Source of the DNA: Propionibacterium sp.
GTDB lineage: Bacteria > Actinomycetota > Actinomycetes > Propionibacteriales > Propionibacteriaceae
Direction of reading: 5' to 3'
Assembly: GCA_012517405.1 (NCBI GenBank)
Contig: JAAYVB010000030.1
Span: 62,001-126,000 of the forward strand
DNA: 64,000 nucleotides
A model generated the notes under the pieces. The model was not told the origin of the DNA. It saw nothing but the letters and a program-made list of their open reading frames with translations, and did no database searches. Below, piece by piece: positions 29,108-36,388 of the stretch; positions within the stretch are counted from its first letter, which is position 1, and each line of letters opens with the position of its first letter. The position numbers and the translations under genes are program-made.

Positions 29108-29281
29108 ATGTCTGCATCCGATGCTGCCCGAATTAGCTCGGCAGCCCCAGAAATAGATCCCTCGGCGCCCGACTCCGCCGGGAAGTTCTCCATCAATGAG
29201 GACTGGCTGGCGGTTATCACCGGCCTCGTCCTGCTCACCCTCGCCCTCACCGGCATCATTCCTCCGGGAGTCATCCAATGA
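29108..29281 (+). CDS. Small single-helix membrane protein preceding the YeiH-family carrier
   Basis: A 57-residue protein with an AAGGAAG box upstream of ATG 29108. A polar N-terminus leads to KFSINEDWLAVITGLVLLTL and one membrane helix. The EDWLAV-helix segment resembles the beginning of longer YeiH-family carriers, where it is the first transmembrane helix. Its stop overlaps the carrier start by 4 nt (ATGA), so the two are translationally coupled. It is probably a detached first helix or small accessory subunit. Confidence 0.75.
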   Translation: MSASDAARISSAAPEIDPSAPDSAGKFSINEDWLAVITGLVLLTLALTGIIPPGVIQ

Positions 29282-30447
29282 CCGACATCAAACCGATCAC
29301 CGCGACCGAAGAACTCGCCGGCGCGGTGCAGGCATCCATCGCCGATGAGGTGGACGAGCCCCGTTCGGCCGGCACTCTGCCGTGGATCATCGGCGGCCTG
29401 GCCGTCGTCGTCATCCTCGGCAGCGCCGCGTGGTTCTTGGCGGAGTATGTCCCGATCTGGACGAAGGGCACCTCCCTCAGCTGGCTCGGCACGATCGAGT
29501 ATCCCGTGTACGCCATCATCTTCGGCCTGCTCGGTAACGCCGTGCTGAGCGTGCTGAACCTGCGGGACCGGCTTTCGCCCGGGTTCCGCACCGAGTTCCT
29601 GATCAAGACCGGCCTGGTGCTGCTGGGCGCGTCCATCAACTTCGCCATCATCGTGAAGGCAGCCGCGCCGGCCATCGCGCAGGCAACGCTGCTGATCACC
29701 TCGGTCTTCTTCATCACCTGGTGGCTGGGCAGGCTGTTCGGTCTGGACGCCCGGCTTCGTGCGCTGCTGTCGAGCGCCGTGTCGATCTGCGGTGTCAGTG
29801 CCGCGATCGCCGCAGCGGGCGCGGTCAAGGCGAAGAAGGAGGATCTCGCCTACACCGCGAGCCTGGTGATCATCTTCGCACTCCCGTCGATCTTCCTGCT
29901 GCCGTGGTTGGCGGGCCTGCTGGGGCTCACCGACGCACAGACCGGCGCCTGGATCGGTGGCAACATCGATACCACCGCGGCCGTCACCGCGGCGGGCAGC
30001 ATCGCCGGTGAGGCCCCGTTGCAGATCGCAGCCATCGTCAAGAGCACCCAGAACGCGCTGCTCGGTGTCGCCGCGGTCCTGCTCACGGTGTTCTTCGCCT
30101 ACAAGATCGACCGCAAACCGGGGGAGGCAGCTCCTACTGCTTCGCTGTTCTGGCAGCGATTCCCGAAGTTCGTGCTCGGCTTCCTGGTCGCCTCGATCAT
30201 CGCGACGATCTTCGTGAACTCGGTGGGCTCGCAGGCTGCCGCCCCCCTGATCGGCACCGCGAACAACCTGCGCACCTGGTTCCTGACCTTCGCTTTCGTG
30301 AGCATCGGACTGGAACTCAAGGTCTCTTCGCTGCGGCGTGCGGGCTGGCGGCCGATCGCCGTGTTCGCCCTGGCGACCGTGGCCAACCTGGTGATCGGAT
30401 TGGCTCTGGCCCACCTGTTGTGGAGTGGTTTCGAGATTCCTGCCTGA
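29278..30447 (+). CDS. yeiH: YeiH-family (putative sulfate exporter family) carrier
   Basis: A 389-residue integral membrane protein with about 10 helices of the YeiH/UPF0324 family. Motifs include GLVLLGASINFAIIVKA, SSAVSICGVSAAIAA, GAWIGGNIDTTAAVTAAG and GLELKVSSLRRAGWRP. Family members are annotated as sulfate or sulfonate-related exporters, without firm biochemical proof. The cysteine leader and the nearby assimilation operon tie it to sulfur metabolism. Because attenuation would raise expression when cysteine is scarce, uptake of a sulfur compound or anion fits the context better than export. That is inference. Confidence 0.82.
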   Translation: MTDIKPITATEELAGAVQASIADEVDEPRSAGTLPWIIGGLAVVVILGSAAWFLAEYVPIWTKGTSLSWLGTIEYPVYAIIFGLLGNAVLSVLNLRDRLSPGFRTEFLIKTGLVLLGASINFAIIVKAAAPAIAQATLLITSVFFITWWLGRLFGLDARLRALLSSAVSICGVSAAIAAAGAVKAKKEDLAYTASLVIIFALPSIFLLPWLAGLLGLTDAQTGAWIGGNIDTTAAVTAAGSIAGEAPLQIAAIVKSTQNALLGVAAVLLTVFFAYKIDRKPGEAAPTASLFWQRFPKFVLGFLVASIIATIFVNSVGSQAAAPLIGTANNLRTWFLTFAFVSIGLELKVSSLRRAGWRPIAVFALATVANLVIGLALAHLLWSGFEIPA

Positions 30448-30460
30448 TCCGCGGACAACG

Positions 30461-30495
30461 CAATGGCCCGGTGGTGACTCACCACCGGGCCATTG
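30461..30495. terminator. Bidirectional terminator between the yeiH and chelatase genes
   Basis: A perfect 15-bp stem (30461-30475 with 30481-30495) with a 5-nt loop lies 13 bp after the carrier stop and 15 bp before the end of the convergent chelatase gene. Confidence 0.75.
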
Positions 30496-30510
30496 CCATG
30501 TTGTTGGGGG

Positions 30511-31227
30511 TCAGGCGATGGCGCCTTGCCGGTCGGCGCCCGCCCAGATCCGATCGTCGTCGTCGGCCACCGCCTGCCGGTATCGATCGACGATCGTGGC
30601 GATCACCAGCGGGTGATCCCCGATCGGCTCGGACACCAGGTCGGCGCCGGCGCTCCGCAGCCGGTCGTGGAAGACACCGGGAGCCAGCAGGAAGCTGGCG
30701 ATCGCGACCCGCCGGTATCCGGCTGCCCGCAGAGCGGCTACCACCTCGGCCGGGGAGGGCGCAGCGGCGGTCACGAAGGCCGGACGGACCGGACGCCCGA
30801 TCTCCCGGGCCAGCCGGGCAGCGGCGTCGGCCGCCTGCCGGTTGGCGGTTTCCCGCTTCGAGCCGGCCGCGGCGAGCACGACGGCGTCACCGGGCCCGCC
30901 GGCCTCGGCCAGCCGGGCGGCCAGCACCGCCTCCGGCGCGGCGCCCAGCGAGGGGGTGAGCCGGGCCCGCCCACCGGACGCCTGCACCGCGGCCGGCAGA
31001 TCGGAGGTGACGTGATAGCCGGAGGCGAGGAAGCACGGCACCACCACGGCCGGACCCACGGCGCTCAGCGTCTGGGTGAGCGTGGGAGTCAGCACATCCG
31101 CCCAGCCGAGATGGACCTTGACCTGGGGCAGCGCAGCCGCCACGGCGAGCACCACCCGGCGGGCCAGCTGCTGACCGGCCGGCTTCTCGGTGCCATGAAA
31201 TGCCAGTACGAGATCAGGAGGTGACAT
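30511..31227 (-). CDS. Sirohydrochlorin chelatase (CbiX/SirB-like)
   Basis: A 238-residue two-repeat class II chelatase. The N-terminal catalytic His is in LAFHGTEKP, and a second repeat begins near ATASFLLAPGVFHDRL. In this setting it probably inserts ferrous iron into sirohydrochlorin to make siroheme for the sulfite reductase encoded at the start of the same operon. Cobalt insertion for B12 is the alternative activity of the family. It is the last gene; its ATG overlaps the cysN stop by 1 nt. The uroporphyrinogen methyltransferase needed upstream is not in the window. Confidence 0.82.
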   Translation of the reverse strand: MSPPDLVLAFHGTEKPAGQQLARRVVLAVAAALPQVKVHLGWADVLTPTLTQTLSAVGPAVVVPCFLASGYHVTSDLPAAVQASGGRARLTPSLGAAPEAVLAARLAEAGGPGDAVVLAAAGSKRETANRQAADAAARLAREIGRPVRPAFVTAAAPSPAEVVAALRAAGYRRVAIASFLLAPGVFHDRLRSAGADLVSEPIGDHPLVIATIVDRYRQAVADDDDRIWAGADRQGAIA

Positions 31228-32549
31228 CAGATCTCCCAGTTCCAGGCATCGCCGAACCGGTCACCGAAGATGGTGTGCCCGCGGACCATCCCCGCCGCCA
31301 GCGTGTGGGCGGTTTGCGGGTCGATCAGCAGGAAGGCGCCCCCGGAGCGGTTGGTCGCATAGTCCTCGGCCAGCACCGGTGCGGCGAGCCGCAACGTCAC
31401 TCGTCCGATGTCATTGAGCACCAGTGAATCGGTGCCGACGGCCGAGACCGAGTCGAGATCGAGCCGGCTGGTGATCTGGCGGACGAGGGCCTGCACGGTC
31501 CGGGTGGAGTGCTTGAGCAGCACCCGCTGGCCCAACCGCAGCGGCCGCTCGTCCAGCCAGCACAAGGTGCCGTCGATATCGACGGTGGGCTCGGGTGCAT
31601 CGTCCACCGAGCTGATCAGGGCACCGCGCGCCAGGTCGACCTCATGGGCCAGCCGAAGCGATACCGACTGCCCGGTCACCGCCGTGGTCAGTTCGCGTCC
31701 GGCCAGATCAATCCCGGTCACCGAGGTACGCAGGCCCTCCGGCAGCACCACGACCTCGTCGCCGACCGAGACCTGCCCGGCCGAGACCAGCCCGGCGTAG
31801 CCACGGTATTCGGCGTAGCGGGGGTCGATTGCCGCGGACTGCGGCCGCAGGGTCAACTGGACGCCGAACCTCAGTCCGATCCGGGGCGCCGACGCGGTGA
31901 CCTCGATGTCTTCGAGCAGTTCCAGCAGACTCGGGCCGTCGTACCAGGGGGTGCGGTCCGACCTTGCCACGACGTTGTCGCCGCGCAGGGCCGATACCGG
32001 CAGCGTGGTGACCTTGGCCGCTCCCAGCCATTCGGCCACTTCGCTGATCTCGGTGGCCACCCGCCGATAGGCGGTCTCGTCGTAGTCCAGCAGGTCGATC
32101 TTGTTCACCGCGACGACCACCTCCGGCACCCGCAGCAGGGCTGCGACGGCGAGGTGGCGGCGGGTCTGCTCGAGCACGCCCTTGCGTACGTCCACCAGCA
32201 GCACCAGCACGTCGGCGGTGGACGCGCCGGTGACGGTGTTGCGGGTGTACTGCACATGGCCGGGGCAGTCCGCGAGCACGAAGCTGCGTTTCGCAGTGGC
32301 GAAGTAGCGGTAGGCGACGTCGATGGTGATGCCCTGCTCCCGCTCGGCTCGCAGGCCGTCGGTGAGCAGGGCGAGATCGACATCGGCCAGGCCACGGTCC
32401 TGGCTGACTCGTTCCACGGCGGCCAGCTGGTCGGCCAGGATCGCCTTGGAGTCGTACAACAGCCGCCCGACCAGGGTCGACTTGCCATCGTCCACACTTC
32501 CGGCGGTGGCCATTCGCAGCAGCGAGCGGGTGGCGACTGGGGTGCTCAT
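31227..32549 (-). CDS. cysN: Sulfate adenylyltransferase large subunit (GTPase)
   Basis: A 440-residue regulatory GTPase of ATP sulfurylase that couples GTP hydrolysis to APS synthesis. The EF-Tu-like G domain has the P-loop GSVDDGKSTLVGRLLYD, the G3 motif DCPGHVQYTRN and G4 in NKIDLLD. Two beta-barrel domains follow. No C-terminal APS kinase (CysC) domain is fused, consistent with an APS reductase in the operon. The start overlaps the cysD stop by 1 nt. Confidence 0.95.
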   Translation of the reverse strand: MSTPVATRSLLRMATAGSVDDGKSTLVGRLLYDSKAILADQLAAVERVSQDRGLADVDLALLTDGLRAEREQGITIDVAYRYFATAKRSFVLADCPGHVQYTRNTVTGASTADVLVLLVDVRKGVLEQTRRHLAVAALLRVPEVVVAVNKIDLLDYDETAYRRVATEISEVAEWLGAAKVTTLPVSALRGDNVVARSDRTPWYDGPSLLELLEDIEVTASAPRIGLRFGVQLTLRPQSAAIDPRYAEYRGYAGLVSAGQVSVGDEVVVLPEGLRTSVTGIDLAGRELTTAVTGQSVSLRLAHEVDLARGALISSVDDAPEPTVDIDGTLCWLDERPLRLGQRVLLKHSTRTVQALVRQITSRLDLDSVSAVGTDSLVLNDIGRVTLRLAAPVLAEDYATNRSGGAFLLIDPQTAHTLAAGMVRGHTIFGDRFGDAWNWEI

Positions 32550-33442
32550 CAGAAATAGCCGTCCTTCTTGCGATCTTCCATGGCAGCTTCGGTGAGCCGG
32601 TCGTCGGCCCGGGTGGCACCGCGTTCGGTGATGGTGGACGCGGCCACTTCGGCGAGCACCTGTTCGACGCTACCGGCGGTGGATTCCACGGCGCCGGTAC
32701 ACGACATGTCGCCCACGGTGCGGTAGCGCACCGTCTTGGTGCGGACGACATGCCCGTTGGGCGGTGTCACCTCGCTGACTGCCAGCCACATTCCGGCCCG
32801 CTCGAAGACCTCCCGGTCGTGGGCGTAGTACAGGCTGGGCAGTTCGATGTGCTCGGCGGCGATGTACTGCCACACGTCCAGCTCGGTCCAGTTCGACAGC
32901 GGGAACACCCGGACATGCTCGCCGGGCCGGTGGCGCGGATTGTACAGATTCCACAATTCGGGGCGCTGGTTGCGCGGGTCCCACTGCCCGAACTCGTCGC
33001 GCAGGCTCACCACCCGTTCCTTGGCCCGGGCCTTCTCCTCATCGCGGCGCCCGCCGCCGAAAACCGCATCGAAACGATGCTCGGCGATGGCGTCCAGCAA
33101 CGGCAGAGTCTGCAGCGGATTGCGGGTGCCGTCGGCCCGCTCCAGGAGCCGGCCATCGTCGATATAGTCCTGGACCCGGGCCACCAGCAGGCGGACGCCG
33201 AACTGGTCGACCATCCGGTCGCGGTACGCGAGCACCTCGGCGAAGTTGTGCCCGGTGTCGACATGCAGCAGGGGGAACGGCACTCGTCCGGGCCAGAAGG
33301 CTTTGGCGGCCAGGTAGAGCAGGACGGCCGAGTCCTTGCCGCCGCTGAACAGCAGCACCGGCCGCTCCAGCTCGGCGACGGCCTCGCGGATGATGTGGAT
33401 GGCCTCGGCCTCCAACAGGTCGAGATGGTCGAGTCTGCTCAT
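32549..33442 (-). CDS. cysD: Sulfate adenylyltransferase small subunit
   Basis: A 297-residue PP-loop enzyme that joins sulfate to ATP to make adenosine 5'-phosphosulfate. The nucleotide-binding PP-loop is LLFSGGKDSAVLLYLA. Conserved FGGGRRDEEKARAKER and FPLSNWTELDVWQYI follow, and the end (AAMEDRKKDGYF) is the typical CysD C-terminus. ATG 33442 was chosen over the longer frame because it gives the family N-terminus and overlaps the cysH stop by 4 nt. Confidence 0.95.
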   Translation of the reverse strand: MSRLDHLDLLEAEAIHIIREAVAELERPVLLFSGGKDSAVLLYLAAKAFWPGRVPFPLLHVDTGHNFAEVLAYRDRMVDQFGVRLLVARVQDYIDDGRLLERADGTRNPLQTLPLLDAIAEHRFDAVFGGGRRDEEKARAKERVVSLRDEFGQWDPRNQRPELWNLYNPRHRPGEHVRVFPLSNWTELDVWQYIAAEHIELPSLYYAHDREVFERAGMWLAVSEVTPPNGHVVRTKTVRYRTVGDMSCTGAVESTAGSVEQVLAEVAASTITERGATRADDRLTEAAMEDRKKDGYF

Positions 33443-34158
33443 AGATGTAACCCGCATTCGGTCTTGGCCAGGCCGGCCCATCGGCCGGCCCGAGGGTCTT
33501 CACCGGGAGCGACCCGGCGCGTACACGGCTCGCAGCCGATCGAGGGATAGCCGTCGGTGAGCAGCAGGTTGATCGGCACCGACCACTGGGATGCGTAGTC
33601 GAGCAGGTCGTCGAAGCTCCAGGCGGCGAGTGGGTTGATCTTGACCAGCTGGTGTGTGGCATCCCACTCGACCAGCCCGGCGTTGGCGCGCAGTGCATTG
33701 TCCTCGCGCCGGATACCGGTGACCCAGGCCTCGTAGCCGGACAGGGCGGCGTTGATGGGCTCAACCTTGCGCAGCTGGCAGCACAAACCCGGATCGCGCT
33801 CGTACAGCCGGGGGCCGTACTCGGCGTCCTGCTCGGCGACCGTCTGGGCAGGCAGGACGTCAACAATCCGCGCGTCGATCACCGACGCCAGCGCATCCCG
33901 GGTGCCCAGGGTCTCGGCGAAGTGGTAGCCGGTCTCCAGGAAGAGCACGTCGACGCCGGGACAGTGCCGGGCGATCAGGTGCGGCAGCACGGTGTCGCCG
34001 GCCATCGAACAGGCCACCGCGAGCGTGCCCGGGAAGGTGCGCGCCGCCCAGGCGGCGACATCCTCCGCGGTGGCCTCGCCCAGTTCCGCGGCGCCCTGAT
34101 CGGCCAGCGCCTGCAGTTCCTCGGTGGAACGGGCGCGCTTGTTGGGGGTCTGAGTCAT
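33439..34158 (-). CDS. cysH: Adenylyl-sulfate (APS) reductase, iron-sulfur type
   Basis: A 239-residue assimilatory reductase converting APS to sulfite with thioredoxin. The four cysteine ligands of the [4Fe-4S] cluster are visible as C126-C127 (GLCCQLRK) and C209/C212 (GCEPC). The catalytic cysteine is C235 in the C-terminal ECGLHL. The CC/CxxC set marks the APS-using type rather than PAPS reductase, which agrees with the lack of an APS kinase domain in cysN. The start overlaps the sulfite reductase stop by 4 nt. Confidence 0.95.
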   Translation of the reverse strand: MTQTPNKRARSTEELQALADQGAAELGEATAEDVAAWAARTFPGTLAVACSMAGDTVLPHLIARHCPGVDVLFLETGYHFAETLGTRDALASVIDARIVDVLPAQTVAEQDAEYGPRLYERDPGLCCQLRKVEPINAALSGYEAWVTGIRREDNALRANAGLVEWDATHQLVKINPLAAWSFDDLLDYASQWSVPINLLLTDGYPSIGCEPCTRRVAPGEDPRAGRWAGLAKTECGLHL

Positions 34159-35786
34159 CGCAGCTCCTCATCGTCGGCCCGGTGGGCCCAGTCGGCGAAG
34201 GTCTCGTCGGGTTTGCGCCCGGCCAGATAGCTGCGGGTGACCCGCTCGACGTAGTCGGGCATATTGGCCGAGGTCACCTTGAGGCCTCGCACGGTACGCC
34301 CCAGGCCCGCGTCCTCCCGGTCGACCGAGGCCAGGCCACCACCCAGGTGAACCTGGAAGGCGAACTCCTCGGTGCCGTCCGGGTTCTTCTGCAGCTGGCC
34401 CTTCAGGCCGATGTCGGCGGTCTGGATCCGGGCGCAGGAGTTCGGGCAGCCGTTGATGTGCAGGCTGATCGGCCGATCCAGGGATACGTCGGCCAGCCGC
34501 TGCTCGAGAGTGTCGATCACGGCTGCTGCCGTGCTCTTGGTCTCGACGAAGGCGAGCTTGCAGTACTCGATACCGGTGCAGGCCAAGGTGGCTCGCCGGA
34601 ATGGGCTCGGATTGGCCCTCAGCCCCAGCTTCTCGAATGAGGCGATGAGCTCATCGGTTCGCTCGGGCGGCACGTCGAGCACCAGCAGTTTCTGGTGCGG
34701 GGTGAACCGGATGCGTCGGGCACCGACCGAATCGGCGGCATCGGCCAGGGCCTCGAGAATGTCCCCGGAGACCCGTCCGACGGTGGGGGCGAACCCCACA
34801 TAGTTGAGGCCGTCCTTCTGGGGGTGCACCCCGATGTGATCGGCCGGCAGGCTGGACGGCCCCGGCTCGGGACCATCGGCCAGCCGGTATCCGAGGTACT
34901 CGTTCTCGAGCACCTCGCGGAACCGCTGCGGCCCCCAGTCGGCCAGCAGGAACTTCAGCCGGGCCCGGTTGCGCAGGCGGCGATAGCCGTAGTCGCGGAA
35001 CAGCCGGATCTCGGCGTGCCAGACATCGGCGGCCTGCTCGGCGGTGACGAAGGCGCCGAGACGCTGGGCCAGGCGCGGCGCCACCGACAGCCCGCCACCG
35101 GCCCACAGATCGTAGCCGGCGCCCAGTTCGGGATGCACCACGCCGACCAGCGAGATGTCGTTGATCTCATGGACGACGTCGAGGCTGGGGTGGCCGGTGA
35201 TCGCCGACTTGAACTTGCGAGGCAGATTCGACAACGACTCGTCACCGATGAACCGCTCGACGATCTCGGCGATCACCGGGGTGGGATCGATGATCTCGTC
35301 CGCGGAGATACCGGCCACCGGCGAGCCGAGGATCACCCGGGGAGTGTCGCCACAGGCCTCGATGGTCTGCATTCCGGCACCCTCCAGGCGGCGCCAGATC
35401 TCGGGCACGGACTCGACGGTGATCCAGTGGAACTGGAGATTCTGCCGATCGGTGATGTCGGCGGTGCCGCGGGCGAAGTCACGCGAGATCCCGGCCAGCG
35501 TGCGGATCTGCTCGGTGCTGAGCGCGCCGCCGTCCAGCCGGACCCGCATCATGAAGTAACGGTCGGACAGCTGGTCGGGGGTCAGCTCGGCGGTCCGGGA
35601 ACCGTCGATGCCCTGGCGGCGCTGGGTATAAAGACCCCACCAGCGCATCCGGCCATGCAGATCATCGGAGGGGATCGAGTCGAAGCCCTGCTTGGCGTAG
35701 ATCTCTTCGATCCGCTTCCGGACGTGGAGGCCGTCGTCAGCGGCCTTGAATACCTCGTTGGGGTTCAGCGGTGCAGTGCCATCCAC
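34155..35786 (-). CDS. sirA: Ferredoxin-sulfite reductase (SirA/NirA family)
   Basis: A 543-residue siroheme and [4Fe-4S] enzyme reducing sulfite to sulfide. The cluster ligands are C403 and C409 (CTGIEYCKLAF) and C447 and C451 (NGCPNSC). Tyr53 (GLYTQR) and Cys145 (EACGDTPR) are spaced 92 residues apart, the same spacing as the cross-linked Tyr69-Cys161 pair in mycobacterial SirA. This favours sulfite over nitrite as substrate. It is the first structural gene of the operon, 150 bp downstream of the cysteine-rich leader ORF. The start lacks a strong ribosome-binding site; an in-frame GTG at 35810 is an alternative. Confidence 0.92.
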   Translation of the reverse strand: MDGTAPLNPNEVFKAADDGLHVRKRIEEIYAKQGFDSIPSDDLHGRMRWWGLYTQRRQGIDGSRTAELTPDQLSDRYFMMRVRLDGGALSTEQIRTLAGISRDFARGTADITDRQNLQFHWITVESVPEIWRRLEGAGMQTIEACGDTPRVILGSPVAGISADEIIDPTPVIAEIVERFIGDESLSNLPRKFKSAITGHPSLDVVHEINDISLVGVVHPELGAGYDLWAGGGLSVAPRLAQRLGAFVTAEQAADVWHAEIRLFRDYGYRRLRNRARLKFLLADWGPQRFREVLENEYLGYRLADGPEPGPSSLPADHIGVHPQKDGLNYVGFAPTVGRVSGDILEALADAADSVGARRIRFTPHQKLLVLDVPPERTDELIASFEKLGLRANPSPFRRATLACTGIEYCKLAFVETKSTAAAVIDTLEQRLADVSLDRPISLHINGCPNSCARIQTADIGLKGQLQKNPDGTEEFAFQVHLGGGLASVDREDAGLGRTVRGLKVTSANMPDYVERVTRSYLAGRKPDETFADWAHRADDEELR

Positions 35787-35881
35787 TGCCCACTGGCCTT
35801 CGGCACGTGGTGCTCGTTTGGTTGTGGTGGTCGTGGTTCCTCATAGCGATTGAGGACTCGCGGAGGGCCGAACGCGGCAGG

Positions 35882-35925
35882 AAACCCGCTCGGGCTGCAC
35901 GAGCCCGGCCGGAAAAATGGGGTTT
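35882..35925 (-). promoter_or_regulatory. Nested inverted repeats in the leader of the sulfite reductase operon
   Basis: On the transcribed minus strand AAACCC (35925-35920) can pair with GGGTTT (35887-35882). This encloses a 6-bp GC stem, CGGGCT (35907-35902) with AGCCCG (35896-35891), and a run of five T lies inside the outer loop. The structure begins 12 nt after the leader stop codon and could be the attenuation or anti-attenuation element. The pairing is by eye. Confidence 0.45.
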
Positions 35926-35936
35926 GCGGGCGCTCG

Positions 35937-36014
35937 TCAGCAGACGCGACAGGTCATCGCGGGCATGCCGAGGCGACAGCAGGACGCTGCGAGAACCTCG
36001 AACTTGCCGATCAT
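35937..36014 (-). CDS. Cysteine-rich leader peptide of the sulfite reductase-ATP sulfurylase operon
   Basis: A 25-codon ORF on the minus strand, ATG at 36014 and TGA at 35939-35937. Cysteines are at positions 12, 13, 22 and 25, in SCCRLGM and MTCRVC, the last being the final codon before the stop. A -10-like hexamer ends 8 nt upstream of the ATG, so the mRNA is probably leaderless. The first structural gene begins 150 nt further on. Size, composition and position match mycobacterial cysteine-responsive leader ORFs. The downstream operon makes sulfide for cysteine, so end-product attenuation is logical. Confidence 0.75.
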   Translation of the reverse strand: MIGKFEVLAASCCRLGMPAMTCRVC

Positions 36015-36021
36015 GGTGAGA

Positions 36022-36027
36022 ACGGTA
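36022..36027 (-). promoter_or_regulatory. -10 element of the sulfite reductase operon leader
   Basis: TACCGT on the minus strand is followed by 7 nt and then the leader ATG, placing the start of transcription at the ATG. Two copies of a GGTTCGGCG/CGCCGAACC inverted repeat (36033-36041 and 36085-36093) lie in the region shared with the divergent sulfate transporter promoter and may bind a regulator. Confidence 0.55.
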
Positions 36028-36129
36028 CCAGAGGTTCGGCGTAGCTCTTACCACCGGCTGCCTGCTGGCGCCGAAGGCCTTCCGCCGAACCGGATCGCCC
36101 GCATGGACGACATCCGGCTGGTGAGGCGG

Positions 36130-36159
36130 TTGCCAATGGCTTCGGATCTGAGGTAGCCT
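36130..36159 (+). promoter_or_regulatory. Promoter of the sulfate ABC transporter leader
   Basis: TTGCCA (36130-36135) and TAGCCT (36154-36159) are separated by 18 bp. The leader ATG follows the -10 box after exactly 7 nt, predicting a leaderless transcript. Confidence 0.6.
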
Positions 36160-36166
36160 TCCCGCC

Positions 36167-36244
36167 ATGTACTCCTCCGCAACCCAGATTCCTGCCCTCG
36201 GCGGGTGGTTGCGTATGTGTTGTCCGTGTCTGAAGTGCCGCTGA
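36167..36244 (+). CDS. Cysteine-rich leader peptide of the sulfate ABC transporter operon
   Basis: A 25-codon ORF on the plus strand with four cysteines in the last eight residues (MCCPCLKCR). The ATG sits 7 nt after the -10 box, with no 5' untranslated region for a ribosome-binding site. A terminator-like hairpin with a T-rich tail starts 22 nt after the stop codon, and the transporter genes begin 145 nt after the stop. The layout is that of a cysteine-responsive transcription attenuator. It is the mirror image of the leader on the opposite strand 152 bp away. Confidence 0.78.
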   Translation: MYSSATQIPALGGWLRMCCPCLKCR

Positions 36245-36265
36245 GCCCGACCGGACCAACCCAAT

Positions 36266-36313
36266 GCCTGGGTGCGAGCGTTGGCTCGCCCGAGGCGTGA
36301 CTTTCTCCTTTTT
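36266..36313 (+). terminator. Attenuator-type terminator in the sulfate transporter leader
   Basis: The arms 36266-36279 and 36284-36296 pair through GCGAGC/GCTCGC, a bulge, and GCCT/AGGC with one mismatch, closing a short loop. A T-rich tract (CTTTCTCCTTTTT) follows. It lies between the cysteine leader ORF and the first transporter gene, so premature termination here would silence the operon. Confidence 0.6.
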
Positions 36314-36388
36314 CAGGGTTACCTCGGTGCGTGCCGCTCGACCCGGCACCCAACTCTGCATCAACCTTGCACCCTTGGAGGAAGACCC

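Noticed and set aside
35737-36264. A longer minus-strand frame covering the sulfite reductase leader region
   Set aside because: It overlaps the coding start of the reductase in another frame and has random-looking composition. The 25-codon cysteine leader in a different frame fits the promoter and context better.
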